DNA from: Scleroderma bovista | Lineage: Eukaryota > Basidiomycota > Agaricomycetes > Boletales > Sclerodermataceae | NCBI GenBank assembly: GCA_037178675.1 | Contig: JAYMGJ010000224.1 | Location: forward strand, 1-59,730 | DNA: 59,730 bases | Reading direction: 5' to 3' | Shown: positions 30,615-43,000 of the stretch, piece after piece | Layout: every line of letters starts with the position of its first letter | How positions within the stretch are numbered: the stretch's first letter is position 1 | The notes under the pieces: model-generated | What the model was told of the DNA's origin: nothing | Databases searched by the model: none | Seen by the model: only the letters and a program-made list of their open reading frames with translations | Program-made: the position numbers and the translations under genes

Positions 30615-32458
30615 TTGTGCTTCAATCACTACATCCACGAAACCAAATGTTGTCTTTCACCTTGTCCCATTCAAAGTCCGATAAGTCTTACCGCCTTCGA
30701 CGCTCGTCCACCGCAACGCACCTTTGATTGCCCAGGGATGCAAAATGATAGCTCATCGGCTGGGCCACGAGGGGTTTATCAACCATACTACGTTGGCTCT
30801 GCACACCTAGATGGTGGGAACGCATGGCGGAACAGTCCTTCAGAGAAACCGTTGGGTCAACGTTTACGAAGCCCGTCCCCTGGGCTAGCATCTTCTCCTT
30901 CCCTCTCCACCCTTTTCACGAGTCTCAAGAAACACTTCCTACGTCGGCAAATCGCGTCCCATAGCCTGGAGTTTCCCCCTTCGTTCAACCGACGCACTCG
31001 TCCGCTCACTACGTCTACAGAGTCATCGCCATTCGAGCTAGTCCGCTTTAGCTTCCTCTGCATCATATGGTATACGACGTCGGCCCTCTCCTCAAACACT
31101 GGCAAAACCATCCTCGGCGAATTCAACTATCCTGTCACGCTGACCATTATCCAGTTTGCCATGGTCGCTGGTTATTGTCTCATTCTCATGGCGCCGGCGG
31201 TAAGGTTTAGCCGCATGCGACCCCCCACTCGCAGTATTTTGATGACTACCTTGCCTATGGGCGCATTCCAAGTTGGCGGCCACATGTTCTCCAGCGTGGC
31301 GATCTCAAGGATACCCGTCAGCACCGTTCATACCATAAAGGTGGGAACTCTGGTGACGGCTACTTATGGTTTCTGAGAGATCCCAAGGCTTTATCGCCTT
31401 TATTCACAGTTGCTGCCTATGCACTTCTCTTTGGTGTCAAGTACTCCTTAAAGACATACATATCTCTCCTCCCGCTCACCATTGGTGTCATGGTGGCATG
31501 CACATTTGACGTCTCCGCTTCGAGTCCTACCGGCCTGATCTGTGCTTTTGGCTCTGCCCTCATCTTCGTCAGCCAAAATATCTTCTTCAAGAAAGTTATG
31601 CCATCCGGCTCGCAGATGACCTCACAGAAGCTTGACAAACTTAACTTACTGCTCTACTCGTCCAGTATGGCCTTTGTTCTGATGGTCCCAATATGGAGTT
31701 TCACCGACCTTCCACGGCTTCTGACTGCACAATATGAGCAGTCCTATGTGGGCCAACCCCAAGGACACACGCACCCGTTTTCTCTCACTTACCATTTCAT
31801 CGCGAATGGAACGGTGAATTTCGCGCAGAATATCATAGCCTTCGTCATCCTGTCTTCTACCTCCTCAGTCACATACTCAATCGCCTCTCTGATCAAGCGA
31901 ATCTGGGTCATTTGTATGGCCATCGTCTGGTTCAACCAAACCATCCATCCCATTCAGGGGTTCGGCATTGCGTTGACTTTCCTCGGGTTGTGGATGTACA
32001 ATTCATCCAAGGGCGACGTAGAAAAGGGAGAAAAGACCATGAGGAGAGTCGAGGCCATGCGGGACATGGTGTTACCAACCAATCGTGCAGAAGAAAAACT
32101 GCTAAACGGAAGCGCACATTCCTCTCCGCGGATGACTGCAATAGACATGAATCCCCATACTGTTGCTACCGGCCGTGCAAGACTACAGCTTCCCACGTAC
32201 GCCGCTGACACTCAGTTTAACGCGGTCGGTCATTCGCAACCGCGGAACCTTCGCATCGAAATTTCATCACCTGATCCGCTCTCTGTATTTGCCAAACGCA
32301 TCGCAGCTGCCTCACCCACAGAACCGTACCCATCCCCACCACTTTCGATAGACTCGCCAACATCTCAAGTCGACACGTTTGGATACAGCACTGCGAACCC
32401 TTATCTCTCCGACCTCATCTCGCAATCTTCGCGAGTGGAGCAAGTTTCTGCCGCATAG
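30615..32458 (+). CDS. triose-phosphate-translocator family carrier (Sly41-like)
   Basis: Two exons, 30,615-31,340 and 31,388-32,458, in phase across a 47-nt intron (GTGGGA...CCCAAG). A Ser-rich cytosolic N-terminus of about 130 aa precedes multiple membrane segments (FSFLCIIWYTTSALSSNTGK, PVTLTIIQFAMVAGYCLIL, LSPLFTVAAYALLFGVKY, YISLLPLTIGVMVAC, FGSALIFVSQNIFFKK, FVILSSTSSVTYSIASLIKRIWVI). SLIKRIWV near the end is the TPT-family signature region. The C-terminal about 150 aa are disordered. The family exchanges phosphorylated sugars or similar solutes in Golgi, ER or plastids; in fungi the closest match by look is the ER protein Sly41. The start may instead be the Met at 30,738. Confidence 0.85.
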
Positions 32459-32718
32459 GCTGCATCAACTTCCTCCAGGTTCTATGGGACTAGATACATA
32501 TTTCGTAACACATATACTCCACTACATGTAGCTTGTGACATGTTTAACTTGCTTGATACCCACTACAGCTGCCAGTCGAGACATGGATCCTGCGGGGACA
32601 TGATATGTACATACTACACCCGTCGTGGCGAACCTATACATAGAAATAGAGTTCCATCCTCGTGGTTTGGGTGCTTCGGTATTTCAAGTGTCTCCACACA
32701 TCCAACCTCGCAACTGTT

Positions 32719-34074
32719 ATGACGAGCGCACCTCACAGCGCCGAGGCTCCTAGAGGTGAACCCATGCATTGAACTCGAGTCTCAGTTCCATACTAACGTA
32801 CTGACATATACGACTACTTGTAGCCCCTGACATCGATGGCACCCCTTCCCAAGTAGCACCAAGTATACCCCCGGCGACGACGACACCTGCCCCCAATGCA
32901 ACAGCAGACGAGATCGATGCTGAGCCGCACAACGAGCTTACCACGAAATTCAGCTCTGCTGAATGGGGTGCTCTGCGAACATTCAGGGTTTGCAGCGCTG
33001 TGCCCTCGGCCCGTTGATTGCCAGCACTGACTCGCATTTGCACTCTGTTCACAGTCACAGCTACCTTCGATTTTTTCTGAAGCTTTTCCGGACAACCCTG
33101 ATGCGGGATCTAGTTCATACACCATGTGGGGTGTCACTATCGATCCAGCCCATCCCAAGGATGCACGAGTGAGCGTCGTGCTCATGAAATTCTTGAGAGC
33201 AAGGTGGCGATCTTTTGGCTTGTATATCTCCTTGCCTTCAAGTTGAAACCTTTCCCAAGGCATTTGAATCCAACCGAAGCGAAAGACATGTTTATCTCTA
33301 CCCTTCGATGGCGCCAATCGTTCGATGTAGAAGGGGCAATGAAGGAGAAATTTCCCGAGGATATCTTTGGCAAGCTAGGTAAGATATATGGCAAAGACAA
33401 TCAAGGACACCCGGTTTCGTATGTTCCACCCAACCGTTACATGGCTGCTCCTAAGGCACTTTTAGGTACAACCTTTACGGCGCAAACAAGAATCTCGATG
33501 CTGTTTTCGGTGACGTCCAGCGATTTTTGCGGTAAAATTTTTAATGCTCTGGAAGGAATTACATGCTAATTTATCGCAGCTGGCGTGTTGCTTTCATGGA
33601 GCAAAACATTGCCTTGCTAGACTTCGAGACTGTAGACCAGGTTGTACAGATACATGGTATGGATTCCCTTTAGGTCTTGTTGCCTTGCTGAAGTCCTATG
33701 CATTGTTGAACAGATTATGAAGGTGTTAGTATGTCGAGCCGTACAGAGAATTCGAAGAACGCTGCGTCAGAGGCATCGAGCATCTTTCAGAGCCATTACC
33801 CGGAATTTTTGGTGGGTGTGCCAGCCGCGACTTCGGTCCAGCGCACTTTATATTAACATGTATTAGGCCCGCAAGTTCTTTGTCAACGTGCCGTCGTTCT
33901 TAACGTGGATTTTTTGGTTCTTTAAGCCGTTCCTTTCAGCAGCAACACTTGCTAAAATGACCGTCGTTGGTCACGGATCTCGCACCATTGGTACTGCGTT
34001 GCTACCGACGATCCCAGAAGATGAACTGCCACGACGTTATGGAGGCAGCGCCGAGGATTTCTAGAAAGAAAATG
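32719..34074 (+). CDS. SFH5: Sec14-like phosphatidylinositol transfer protein Sfh5
   Basis: Starts MTSAPHSAEAPR at 32,719, with a donor GTGAAC right after. Exons then give PSIPPATTTPAPNATADE, SYTMWGVTIDPAHPKDARVSV, VLMKFLRAR, TEAKDMFISTLRWR, and the CRAL-TRIO lipid-binding lobe (HPVSYVPPNRYMAAP, FMEQNIALLDFETVDQVVQIHDYEG, HYPEFLARKFFVNVPSFLTWIFWFFKPFLS). It ends ELPRRYGGSAEDF-stop at 34,074. The MWGV motif before the CRAL-TRIO N domain is characteristic of Sfh5. It is expected to move phosphatidylinositol between ER and plasma membrane. Six or more short introns are present. Confidence 0.88.
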
Positions 34075-34314
34075 ATGATTTTCTGACATCTATGTGTATA
34101 ACCCTGTAACCATCACGTCATTGTAACGAAAACAAAACAATGAAAAGCAGTAAAGCGCATGAGAACAAACAATACAACAACCATGAGATATGCAAGTCTT
34201 CGCGTTTTACAGATCGCCAACAAAGTGCGTATGTGGATTTTGCTAGGCCCCAGAAAGAAAGAAAAAGTAGAGGAACATCAATCACGCGGCGAATGCATTA
34301 ATCAAGAGACGATC

Positions 34315-36248
34315 TCATTCGCCCCCACCAACACCAACACTACTGCCGCTGGCAACCGTCGCAGCATACTCGTGTTTGACAGGATCCCAGCCTTCAATCC
34401 AACTTGGAGGCCGTCCACCAGGCTTCCAACGGGCGAAACGGGCGCAGGCAGCAGCGACACGTGAAGAGCGTAATGACGGGTTGCTGCAAGGGCCGGATAA
34501 ATCAATCGGCGCTAGCCCGCAGCTAGGAAAACTTACTTTGCGCGCAAAGTTGGTCCCAACGCAAGACGAGCAAAGTTGCTTGGAAACAAGGGATTTCCGG
34601 GTGAACGATCGCCGACGGGATCGTATCCTTGCTCGCTCTCATTGTCTCCAAAGTCGGAGTTACTCGAGGGATGTTCCCCGTCGCGATGGGTCGATGGGCT
34701 GTGTTGAATGGGTTGTCAGAATCGTAACGTCGTACACGTGTAAGCCAAAGGTACTTGCCCTAAGATGGGTCTCATGTAACTTGAAACAGAACTACGAGAG
34801 CTTGCTCGGGAACGACGGTTAAGAGAGGCAGGAAGATCTTTAGTGTGAGTCTCTGCACCATGCCCATCTCCCACGGGCGAATGAACATCAGGACTCGAAG
34901 GATGCGAGAAGGCATATGGTGTATAAGGCAGCGAAGAAGACGCGGGACACGTAGAAATGCTAATCCCGTGTATCTGGGTTTCTTCGTCTTGCGGTCTGGA
35001 GTCTTCTTGCAGGTTATTGTCGGCATTCTCTTCTTCTTCCGCTTCTTCGCCGATATCTTGCAACCCATCGACTTGGTTCATTGACGCTGACTGCGACAGC
35101 GAAGCAGTGAGGCTGAGCGGTGGGGGATTCGTTGAACCGTACGTAGAAAGAGAATTGCATGACGGCGTAGCAATGATGGGTTCAATTGTTATGTCTTCCG
35201 ATGATGAACGCGGGGCGGGTGAAACTACGGTCGGGGAAGCGTAACATTCGGCCGCCTCCTCTGTAGACTCGCCTGCCTTACCCGAATGCAAAGGGTCCGC
35301 ATCGTTGGCAGGCACCGCATCATCGATGTATTGAAGATCGTAATCGTCTTCCACTTCCAGCTCCGGCGGAACACCCAGGGCGCCTTTGAGACGCTCCCAT
35401 ATGAGCTCCGAACGGGTAAGGACACACTTCCGAGCGTTGCGAACCCAAAGCGAATCGTTAGCAACTGAACGGTCCACTGTGGTAAGCCACAACCGCAGTG
35501 TCTGGAAATTCCATGAAGAGGGGTCATCAGTAAGAAAATCTTGGTCTTCAGAAGTGCCCTTGGGAAACGTTTGGGCAAGGAGAGAAAACAGCTTGGTGGT
35601 GGGAGGGGTAGATAACAAGGTAGAGACTTCACCAGGTCGGTCAATGAAGGGAAGATAGATATCTGGTGGGAGGGGGGTAAATGTTGCAGGGGTAAGTCCG
35701 GCAGGAGACGGAGAAATGGGAGAGGTGGGAGCAGTCACTTGTGGAACGAATCGGGGATTAGATGATTGGCGAGCAAGTTCAATTAATTGCTCTGGTGACA
35801 GGTTGGGTCGTGAGTAGGCTGGTGGGCCAGAGGCGGAAAGGCGGCGAATGAACGAGGGTGAACTGGGCCTTAGACGGGGAGACGATGAGGGACTGGATCC
35901 ACTTCGAGCAGATGAATTTTGCGTATTAAGATTAGATTGGGTGGGGGAAGTAGGAACAAAAGACGAAAGGGCAAAGCTGAGTCTGTTGTCGCTCGTTGAA
36001 AGCGAAGACGAGGAACCGTGGCGACGAGAAGAACGTCGATGGTGGAGGCCAGAAGGGGATGGGAGGTCTAGTGCAGGGGCGAAACCGGGGGAGGCAGGAG
36101 AAGGCTCGAGGACTCGGACGATGGTGAGTCTCGACGAGGTCGATCGATGGGGATCGCTGTTGATGCTGGCGTGCTTGCCAAACGGATCTGGTGCGCTCAC
36201 CGACCCCCGTCGAGTTGCGATGCGTTTCTGCGCTTGGGCCGGCGACAT
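34315..36248 (-). CDS. hypothetical Ser/Pro-rich protein
   Basis: Exon 1 encodes about 500 aa starting MSPAQAQKRIATRRGSV. It is largely disordered and Ser/Pro-rich, with one apparently folded block (YLPFIDRPGEVSTLLSTPP, WNFQTLRLWLTTVDRSVAND, LWVRNARKCVLTRSELIWERL; about 35,640-35,370) and an acidic tail. Two or three short exons follow, the last giving CARFARWKPGGRPPSW then IEGWDPVKHEYAATV and a stop at 34,315. I do not recognise the family; the folded block and the WKPGGRPPSWIEGWDP tail would be the regions to search with. Confidence 0.7.
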
Positions 36249-36377
36249 CGCGGTCCAATTCTTCAGAATCAGAGATCAACGGGAGGTCATAGGGCATCAC
36301 GTGACATAGTGGAGTGTAAAATAATCTCTATTGCTATCAAGGAAAAGCAAAAATGGTCTAAGATCTAAGCAGAGGTA

Positions 36378-37449
36378 TCACTTTCCACCAGTAGTGCCCA
36401 GTCCCATTGACGCCTTAAAGGTATCATAGATCCACCATTGGAAGCCTATCCACGAGTCATCAGCTACTATAACCCTAAGCAACTCCAGTAGAACTCACCA
36501 GTAAGTGTACCGATCATGATAACACGGGTACCGAGACCCTTGGTAGCAAGAGTAACCATGCCAGTTTCTGATGCAATCTGGCCAATGCTCTTGCCCTTGT
36601 GGGAAGGCTTGCCCATCAATGATACGACGGAATCAGCAGGATGTGAAACAATGGCACAAACAACACCGGCAAGGTAACCAGAAGCGAACGTCACACCAAG
36701 CTGAGTGGTCTTGGAGTAGGTTTCCTTGGGTTCAGTGAAGACGTGCGTGTAAAACAGTTGCACGATCTTCTCGAAAAAGAAGAATTTGGCCATGGTATAT
36801 GGGATCTGTAGAAGGCGTATTAGCACAAGACAACGCCAACGAAAGGAATCAACCTGACCTGGCGTGACCAGAGTGGAACGAGAGAACCGAAGGGGTAGCG
36901 AGTCTCCACCTTGTTTTTCTTCATCTCTGCAAGGGCAGCGCCGAAGGAAGTGGGGAAGGTGCCACTGGGGCTTGTCTGGATCTTGACCTTGGTCATCTCC
37001 AAGGGGCAGAGAGCAATGTCGGCAAAGACCTCCGCCGAAGCGGAGCCGGCAAGCCAGATGGCAGGCTTGTATTTTTTGGCGTTTTCCTCACCGGCCAGGT
37101 TGGAGTAGTAGTCCTTGAACACTTCGTACAGACCATACTTGAACATTCCCTGGAGGGAGTAGCCAACGAGCGTCGGGCCAAACCCTTTCCAAATACCAGT
37201 CTGGCCCTCTTCACGGAGCAGAGTAGCAAGACCGGACGTCAACCCGGTGTATTTTGCGGGGTTAACCTGTCCGCGCAGCACTCAGCAGGAGCTCAGAAGT
37301 CCTTATTGTTGAATACTGACCTGCATGTTGCACTTGGCGACATCGAGAGGTGTGATACCTGCATGGGTGAGACCACATGCCAGGACACCTCCGAGCATGC
37401 ACTTGGAGTAGTATGCAGCGTCGTGGGGCACGGGTGCTAGATGCGACAT
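36378..37449 (-). CDS. MIR1: mitochondrial phosphate carrier
   Basis: Starts MSHLAPVPHDAAYYSKCMLGG at 37,449. Three carrier repeats have Px[DE]xx[KR]-type signatures: ITPLDVAKCNMQ; ALCPLEMTKVKIQ; and VSHPADSVVSLMG in the third (Val at the basic position). MFKYGLYEVFKDYY, PYTMAKFFFFEKIV and GTRVIMIGTLT are typical of the phosphate carrier. It ends GLGTTGGK-stop. It imports phosphate with protons across the inner mitochondrial membrane. Three short introns are visible (around 37,280-37,320, 36,830-36,860 and 36,420-36,500). Divergent from RIB3. Confidence 0.93.
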
Positions 37450-37816
37450 GGCAGCGTAGTGGAAGAGGAACGGATGAAAGCAGTGGCTGAATGTCCGCCC
37501 AAAATTTAGGATCGGCCTGTGCTCCGGAAACAACCGATAGTTGAGTTACGACCTCAGTATCGGCTAGTTGCTGCTAAACCGAACTACATTCGTTGAAAGT
37601 TCCAGTGCATAAGTAGTTCGGTGCAACGAATGACTACGAATCAGCTATTCGACGACCTGCGATTGGTTGGGTTCAGCAGTCGGCATCGTTTGATTTGACT
37701 CGGTTCACGGAAACACTGACCAACAGTCACTGCTTCTAGTCTTGACACCATTACTCGGATGCCTACTTAATACTTATACGTGAAATTCATCGCAACCGAG
37801 CATCGTTCTAACCTCC
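37450..37816. promoter_or_regulatory. divergent promoter region, MIR1 / RIB3
   Basis: 367 bp between the start codons of MIR1 and RIB3. The motif AGTTCGGTGCAACGAATGACTACGAA contains short near-palindromes, but no known element can be named. Confidence 0.3.
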
Positions 37817-38620
37817 ATGACCTCGAACGGTACCACCCCCCACTACTGGCGCCCCATTCGCGCAAAGGATCTCCTTCTCAGGACTGCTTTCGCCTTCGAT
37901 CCGATCGAAGATGCCCTCGCTGCATTCGCCCGAGGTGAACCGGTCGTCGTGATGGACGACGAGGATAGAGAAAATGAGGGCGACATAATCATGGCTGCGG
38001 GCATGTGCTCCACCGAGGCCATGGCTTGGATCATAAAACATACCAGGTGGGGGACTAATGCGATGGCGCTTTATTTTCGCTAATGCGCTGTTAAGCGGGT
38101 TTGTGTGTATCGGTCTGCCATCCGACCGCTTGGCCGAGCTGGAGATTCCGATGATGGTCGCGAATAACCGGGAGCGGTACAAGACTGCCTATACTCTTAC
38201 TGTCGATTACAAACATGGTTGGTTTTTTTCATCAGTGAGTGCGGAATTGGATCGATAAAACCTCTCACAGGCACAACCACCGGGATCTCCGCTCACGACC
38301 GTTCGCTGGCGGCACGCAAGCTGGTCGACAAAAGTGTTACAAGCGCCGACTTTACAAGGCCGGGCCATATGGTTCCGTTGCGTGCCTGTGATGGCGGCGT
38401 TCTTGAACGCAGGGGTCACACGGAATGCAGCGTTGACTTGTGCCTGCTGACAGAACAACCTTTGGGTGGAGTATTGTGCGAGCTCGTCAACGATGATGAG
38501 AACGGTACAATGGCGCGTCGTGATGATTGTAGGGCGTTTGCAGATCAATGGGGTCTGAAGATGATCAGTATAGAGATGGTTGCGGAATACAAGGCGAAAC
38601 AGCCGTGGTGTACTAGATAA
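37817..38620 (+). CDS. RIB3: 3,4-dihydroxy-2-butanone 4-phosphate synthase
   Basis: Starts [18 protein letters not shown]. Family motifs: [19 protein letters not shown] (acidic, metal and substrate binding), HT spliced to [18 protein letters not shown] spliced to [22 protein letters not shown], and [12 protein letters not shown]. It ends [16 protein letters not shown]. Two introns: GTGGGG...GTTAAG (38,048-38,095) and GTTGGT...CTCACAG (about 38,219-38,270). It makes the four-carbon unit of riboflavin from ribulose 5-phosphate. There is no fused GTP cyclohydrolase, as usual in fungi. Confidence 0.94.
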
Positions 38621-39306
38621 ATTTGTAGATAAATGATGGATAACAAGACGTATTGGTGGGCTGAACGCTCCACCATGTGCCAGTTATTATTGTACAGCAA
38701 TGGCTCGGTTATCTTGTTCGGCACCTTATTCACGACTTCAAGAATCCAATTGACCAATCCTTTCTCGAGGTCGTCGATACGGTGTAGCGAACAACAGCAC
38801 TTATTCTAGATGCGATTACTACTTATCTAGGGTGGTAGTTGTTCTAGCAGTAGCAGCATGACTCAAGCATAACGACGACATTCGGCTCACCTAAGACCCC
38901 AATAGGAGCCCGTCACCCAAAGCCCTTTGTCGGTTCGAAAGGTTGCCCGACAGGCATACTGAGGATGACCACCGACGCGAATCGCGCTTTTCGATGAAAA
39001 CCATTCTTCCTCAAGTGCAGAAGAAACAAATGGTAGGGAACTCGTGCTGACTTTTTGTCGATGAGGAGCGCCTTTGTTTGGAGAGAAGTCGATCGGTGGC
39101 TCTCCCGGGCCCTGAGGTAGCAGCCTACATACTTACATCATTCACCTATTGCCGTAATAAAATCGTGTTCTTGATGTTCACTGGAGTGATTAACCACGTG
39201 TTTAGACATCAACCAAATGTACAGCAGAGAATGACTTTGAAAGAACGAAATGGTTGAGGCTGACGTGGACGAGTGATGTAGGCGGGAGGAGTCAGTGTGG
39301 AACGTT
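38621..39306. other. intergenic, nothing recognised
   Basis: About 690 bp between the convergent RIB3 and RDS3 ends. No ORF with coding character, RNA gene or repeat was recognised. Confidence 0.5.
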
Positions 39307-39898
39307 CTATCCCTTTTTGAAACCTAGGATGCCTGATATCAACGCGCGTATTCTCACCAAGAAAGAAAACTGACCAAGTCTCCGCCTCTCATAGAAGAGG
39401 TCCGTCCTGCTCGCCCCAAGGTTGACGATTTTCGGACATCCATCCCGATCCTTCTCCAATCTCGTGCATTCCGCACAATAATAAGCATCCGATATACCTA
39501 CATTTACCATTAGTCAGAGAGGTCGACATTCCTTGGGAATTGAAGTGGCTTACCAGGGGAACCACAGATGATACACCTCCCACCGTAAGTCCCAAAGTTG
39601 CACTCGTCACATATACGGACGAGAGTTTCGGGGCGCACATAGGAGTCACATACAGGACTTGAGAATATCAGATTCAATTCATCGAGCGCACAAATAAACT
39701 TAGACTCACCATTTTCCATCGCATTTCTCGCATAATCGACCGATGGCTGGGACGTATGAGTTAGGACTGGGGCAAAACATGACTTGCTGGTACCCACCTA
39801 TTCCAGGCTGGCGCCTGCACATAATCAGATCTTCGTACTACAATCAGCATCACTGAAAGCAGACAGCGAATGGACCTACCGGGATGGTGCTTCGACAT
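39307..39898 (-). CDS. RDS3: PHF5A/Rds3 spliceosome subunit
   Basis: A very compact gene in short exons. ATG at 39,898 gives MSKHHP, joined (donor GTAGGT, acceptor ACGAAG) to [11 protein letters not shown], then [87 protein letters not shown] and FKKG-stop. The CxxC pairs forming the zinc knot and nearly every residue match the highly conserved PHF5A/Rds3 of the U2 snRNP SF3b complex. Length (about 110 aa) is typical. Only about 150 bp separate it from SEC31, transcribed the other way. Confidence 0.95.
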
Positions 39899-40049
39899 GG
39901 CGGCTCGTATACAAGGATAGTGATTCAGTCATATTATGTAAAGAGGGTGTATGTCCATACTCGTGGGACGATTACATAAGCCAGTCATTGGGACACGACA
40001 CCCAAATTATTGAAGCCAACTAACGCGACAAAGTCACTCGAAGACGACG
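39899..40049. promoter_or_regulatory. short bidirectional promoter, RDS3 / SEC31
   Basis: 151 bp between divergent start codons. No clear TATA box is visible. Confidence 0.45.
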
Positions 40050-43000
40050 ATGAAAATCTATAGGACCGCGACATTCGCCTGGTCCCCCACTTCACCGCTC
40101 CCTCTCATTGCCACTGGCACTGTCGCTGGTGCACTCGACGAGTCCTTCTCAAACGAATCACAGCTTGAGATATGGGAACCCGCCTTCGCGAGCCAGCGTG
40201 AATGCTACGGTACTGACGATTCGAAACCTAAAGGGGTCGTAAAAGATACATCGAGGTGCTGGGCACGGTTTCTGCTCAGGCTAGGGTGTTATATTGATCT
40301 TTTGCGCTTAGGTTCAACCGTATTGCATGGGGACAGGTGCACAAGGACCGGACATCTGGCGTCATCGCTGCTGGTATGGAAAACGGCGAACTTGTCCTTT
40401 GGGATCCAGCAAAGATCGTGGAATATTCAGAGTAGGAAGACTTTGATGTTCCATGTTTCAATTAATCCATCCCTCTCCATCAGTGCCTCCGAAGCCCTCA
40501 TCCTTCGAAACACAAACCATACAGGCCCCGTACGTGGCCTCGATTTTAACCCTATACAGACAAACCTTTTGTCGTCGGGTGCTGTCAATGGAGAAGTTCG
40601 TGATCTTTTCTTTCCCCGCTGCAATTTGACGTCATTGCTGTAGGTCTACATCTGGGATCTGAACAACAGTTCAAAGCCATACTCGCCCACCCCAGGGTCC
40701 CGCAGTAACAAGGTCGACGAAATGACCTGTATATCGTGGAACCAGCAGGTACAGTACGTTCTCGCTGGCGCTAGCAGTACCGGGTACACCGTTGTATGGG
40801 ATCTCCGCGGGAAACGAGAAGTAGTTGCCCTTGCGTACGGCGGTGGTGCAGGTACACTCGGCGGCGCAGTTGGCAGCGCGATGGCAGTTGGTGGAAGGAG
40901 AGGTATGAGTGCGATTGCATGGCACCCGGACAATGTGGGTTTTCTATTTCGTAAAAGCCTGTACAAAGGGCGCTCAAAATTTTGGGATTAGGCGACGCGA
41001 CTCGTTACTGCATCAGAAGATGACACTTCTCCTGTTATCATGGTCTGGGATTTACGCAATGCTCGTGCACCGGAAAAGGTACATTGTATTCTGCCTGTCT
41101 TTGATTGACCTATTTCATTTATGTGTTTCCACGTAGATTCTCACTGGACATGAAAAGGGTGTCCTGTCGCTTTCGTGGTGCAAGCAGGACGCTGATTTGT
41201 TACTTTCTTGTGGTAAAGATAATCGGGCGCTTTGCTGGAATCCACAAACCTCGGAAATTATTGGAGAGGTGCGTTCTTGATTAATATACTCGGAAGTGGC
41301 TTCTTACGGTTCGAATGATCATCCTCCGTTACCTCATTTGGCCCCTTACATGGATGCTTCCTCTCGCACTGGGCTAATCGTTTTTTTTTTTTTTCCCCGT
41401 CTACATTCAAATTATTATGATTATTCAACTGCTATTCTGTGTCTTGGTTTACTGCACTGATACTGCAGCTTCCCTCTGAGGACAACTGGGCTTTCCAAGT
41501 CGAATGGTGTCCTCGTAATCCTGACCTCTTTGCTGCAGCTTACTTTTCTGGAAATGTCGGTGTTCACTCCATTCAATCCAGAGAAGCAACGTCCCCATCT
41601 GTGCCGCCCACCCCTAAGGCATCGGGGGCTTCGCTCTTCGATGATCCGGCACTAATACACTCCGCCTCTGCTACTCCCAGCCTCAGCCTCAAGCAGCCTC
41701 CGAAATGGCTTCGCCGCCCGATATCCGCCTCATTCGGATTCGGTGGCCAGCTCGTAAGCGTCTGCAACTTGACAAATGCCCAAGGCCGTACGCAGAGCAG
41801 CGTCGTGCACTTGCGTGTGGTGTGCACCGAGCCGAGTGTCCGGGATCGCGTTACCAGCCTGCGCAAGGCTGTGCAGGACAACTCCTTGGAAGCATTTGCG
41901 CTGAAGACGGCAGAGGGAGATGTCGGTGCACAGCAGCAAAGCGATGTGCGTGCCGTGGAGACATGGAAGGCTCTGTTGAGTTTGTTCCGTGCGAACTCAC
42001 GAGAGGAACTTGTCACGCTACTTGGCTACTCGAAGGAGGAGGTAAAGGCGCATGTTGGAGAGGTTCTTGCACGGCTGAAGGAAATCCAGCAACAGCAACA
42101 AGAACAAGAACAGCAGAAGCAGCAGCATCAGGAAGAGCAACCCGCAGACGCAGGCGAGAGCTCGGAGCAGCGGGTGCATGGGCCTGTCGTATCGTTTGTA
42201 GAGCCGGAGCCGGAGCTAGACGGCGAGCAAGAGACAGAGGAGAAGACATCGTCGGAAGTGAGCACCTCAGATGTGCTTCCTCCAGACGGCGAGTCCACGA
42301 CGACTGCACCCAGCTTGTTCGGTGATGATCCAATCGGGCCCTTCCAGGCGGATACTGGCGCCGATTTCTTCAGTACGGTGACTACTTCCCATCAGGATGA
42401 TTCGCAGGATGGGCCTCTTGCTATTCCACACACCAGCTACGCTGTGGACTCGAGCGTCGCGGCTACCGTCGGGTCAGGCCCGTCTAGCGTTGCGAGCGCA
42501 TCTGAAGCGCCTAGTTCACGCGGGAACACGTTCCGAATTTACCCCGCAGAGGAGAGCGAGACGGACAAGCTTGTCACAAAGGCATTGGTACTCGGCGACT
42601 TTGAAAGTGCCGTGGAGCTCTGTTTGTCGACAGAACGCTACGCAGATGCCCTCTTACTCGCGATCAAGGGCGGCGAGGACCTCCTGCAACGCACACAGAA
42701 AGCCTACTTTAGCCGTCGAACCACGGAGCACTCATACGTCCGCCTGTTTGAAAGCATTGTGACAAACGATCTCGCCGATGTCGTGCAAAATGCGGACTTG
42801 GCAGAGTGGGCTGAGATATTTGTCATCTTGTGCACTTTCGCAAGCGGAGACCAATTCAGTGGGCTTGCGGAGCAGCTGGGTAGTAGGCTTGAATTCCAGG
42901 CTGGTGTATTGCGTACTCAGGCAGAGGAAGACGGTGACACGATAAATGCAGAGAATGCGCTAGAGCTCAGGAAGACCGCGACGTTGACGTACCTGGCTGC

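Noticed and set aside
34844..36309. Several plus-strand ORFs opposite the hypothetical gene
   Set aside because: Antisense shadows of the Ser/Pro-rich exon, without start context or domains.
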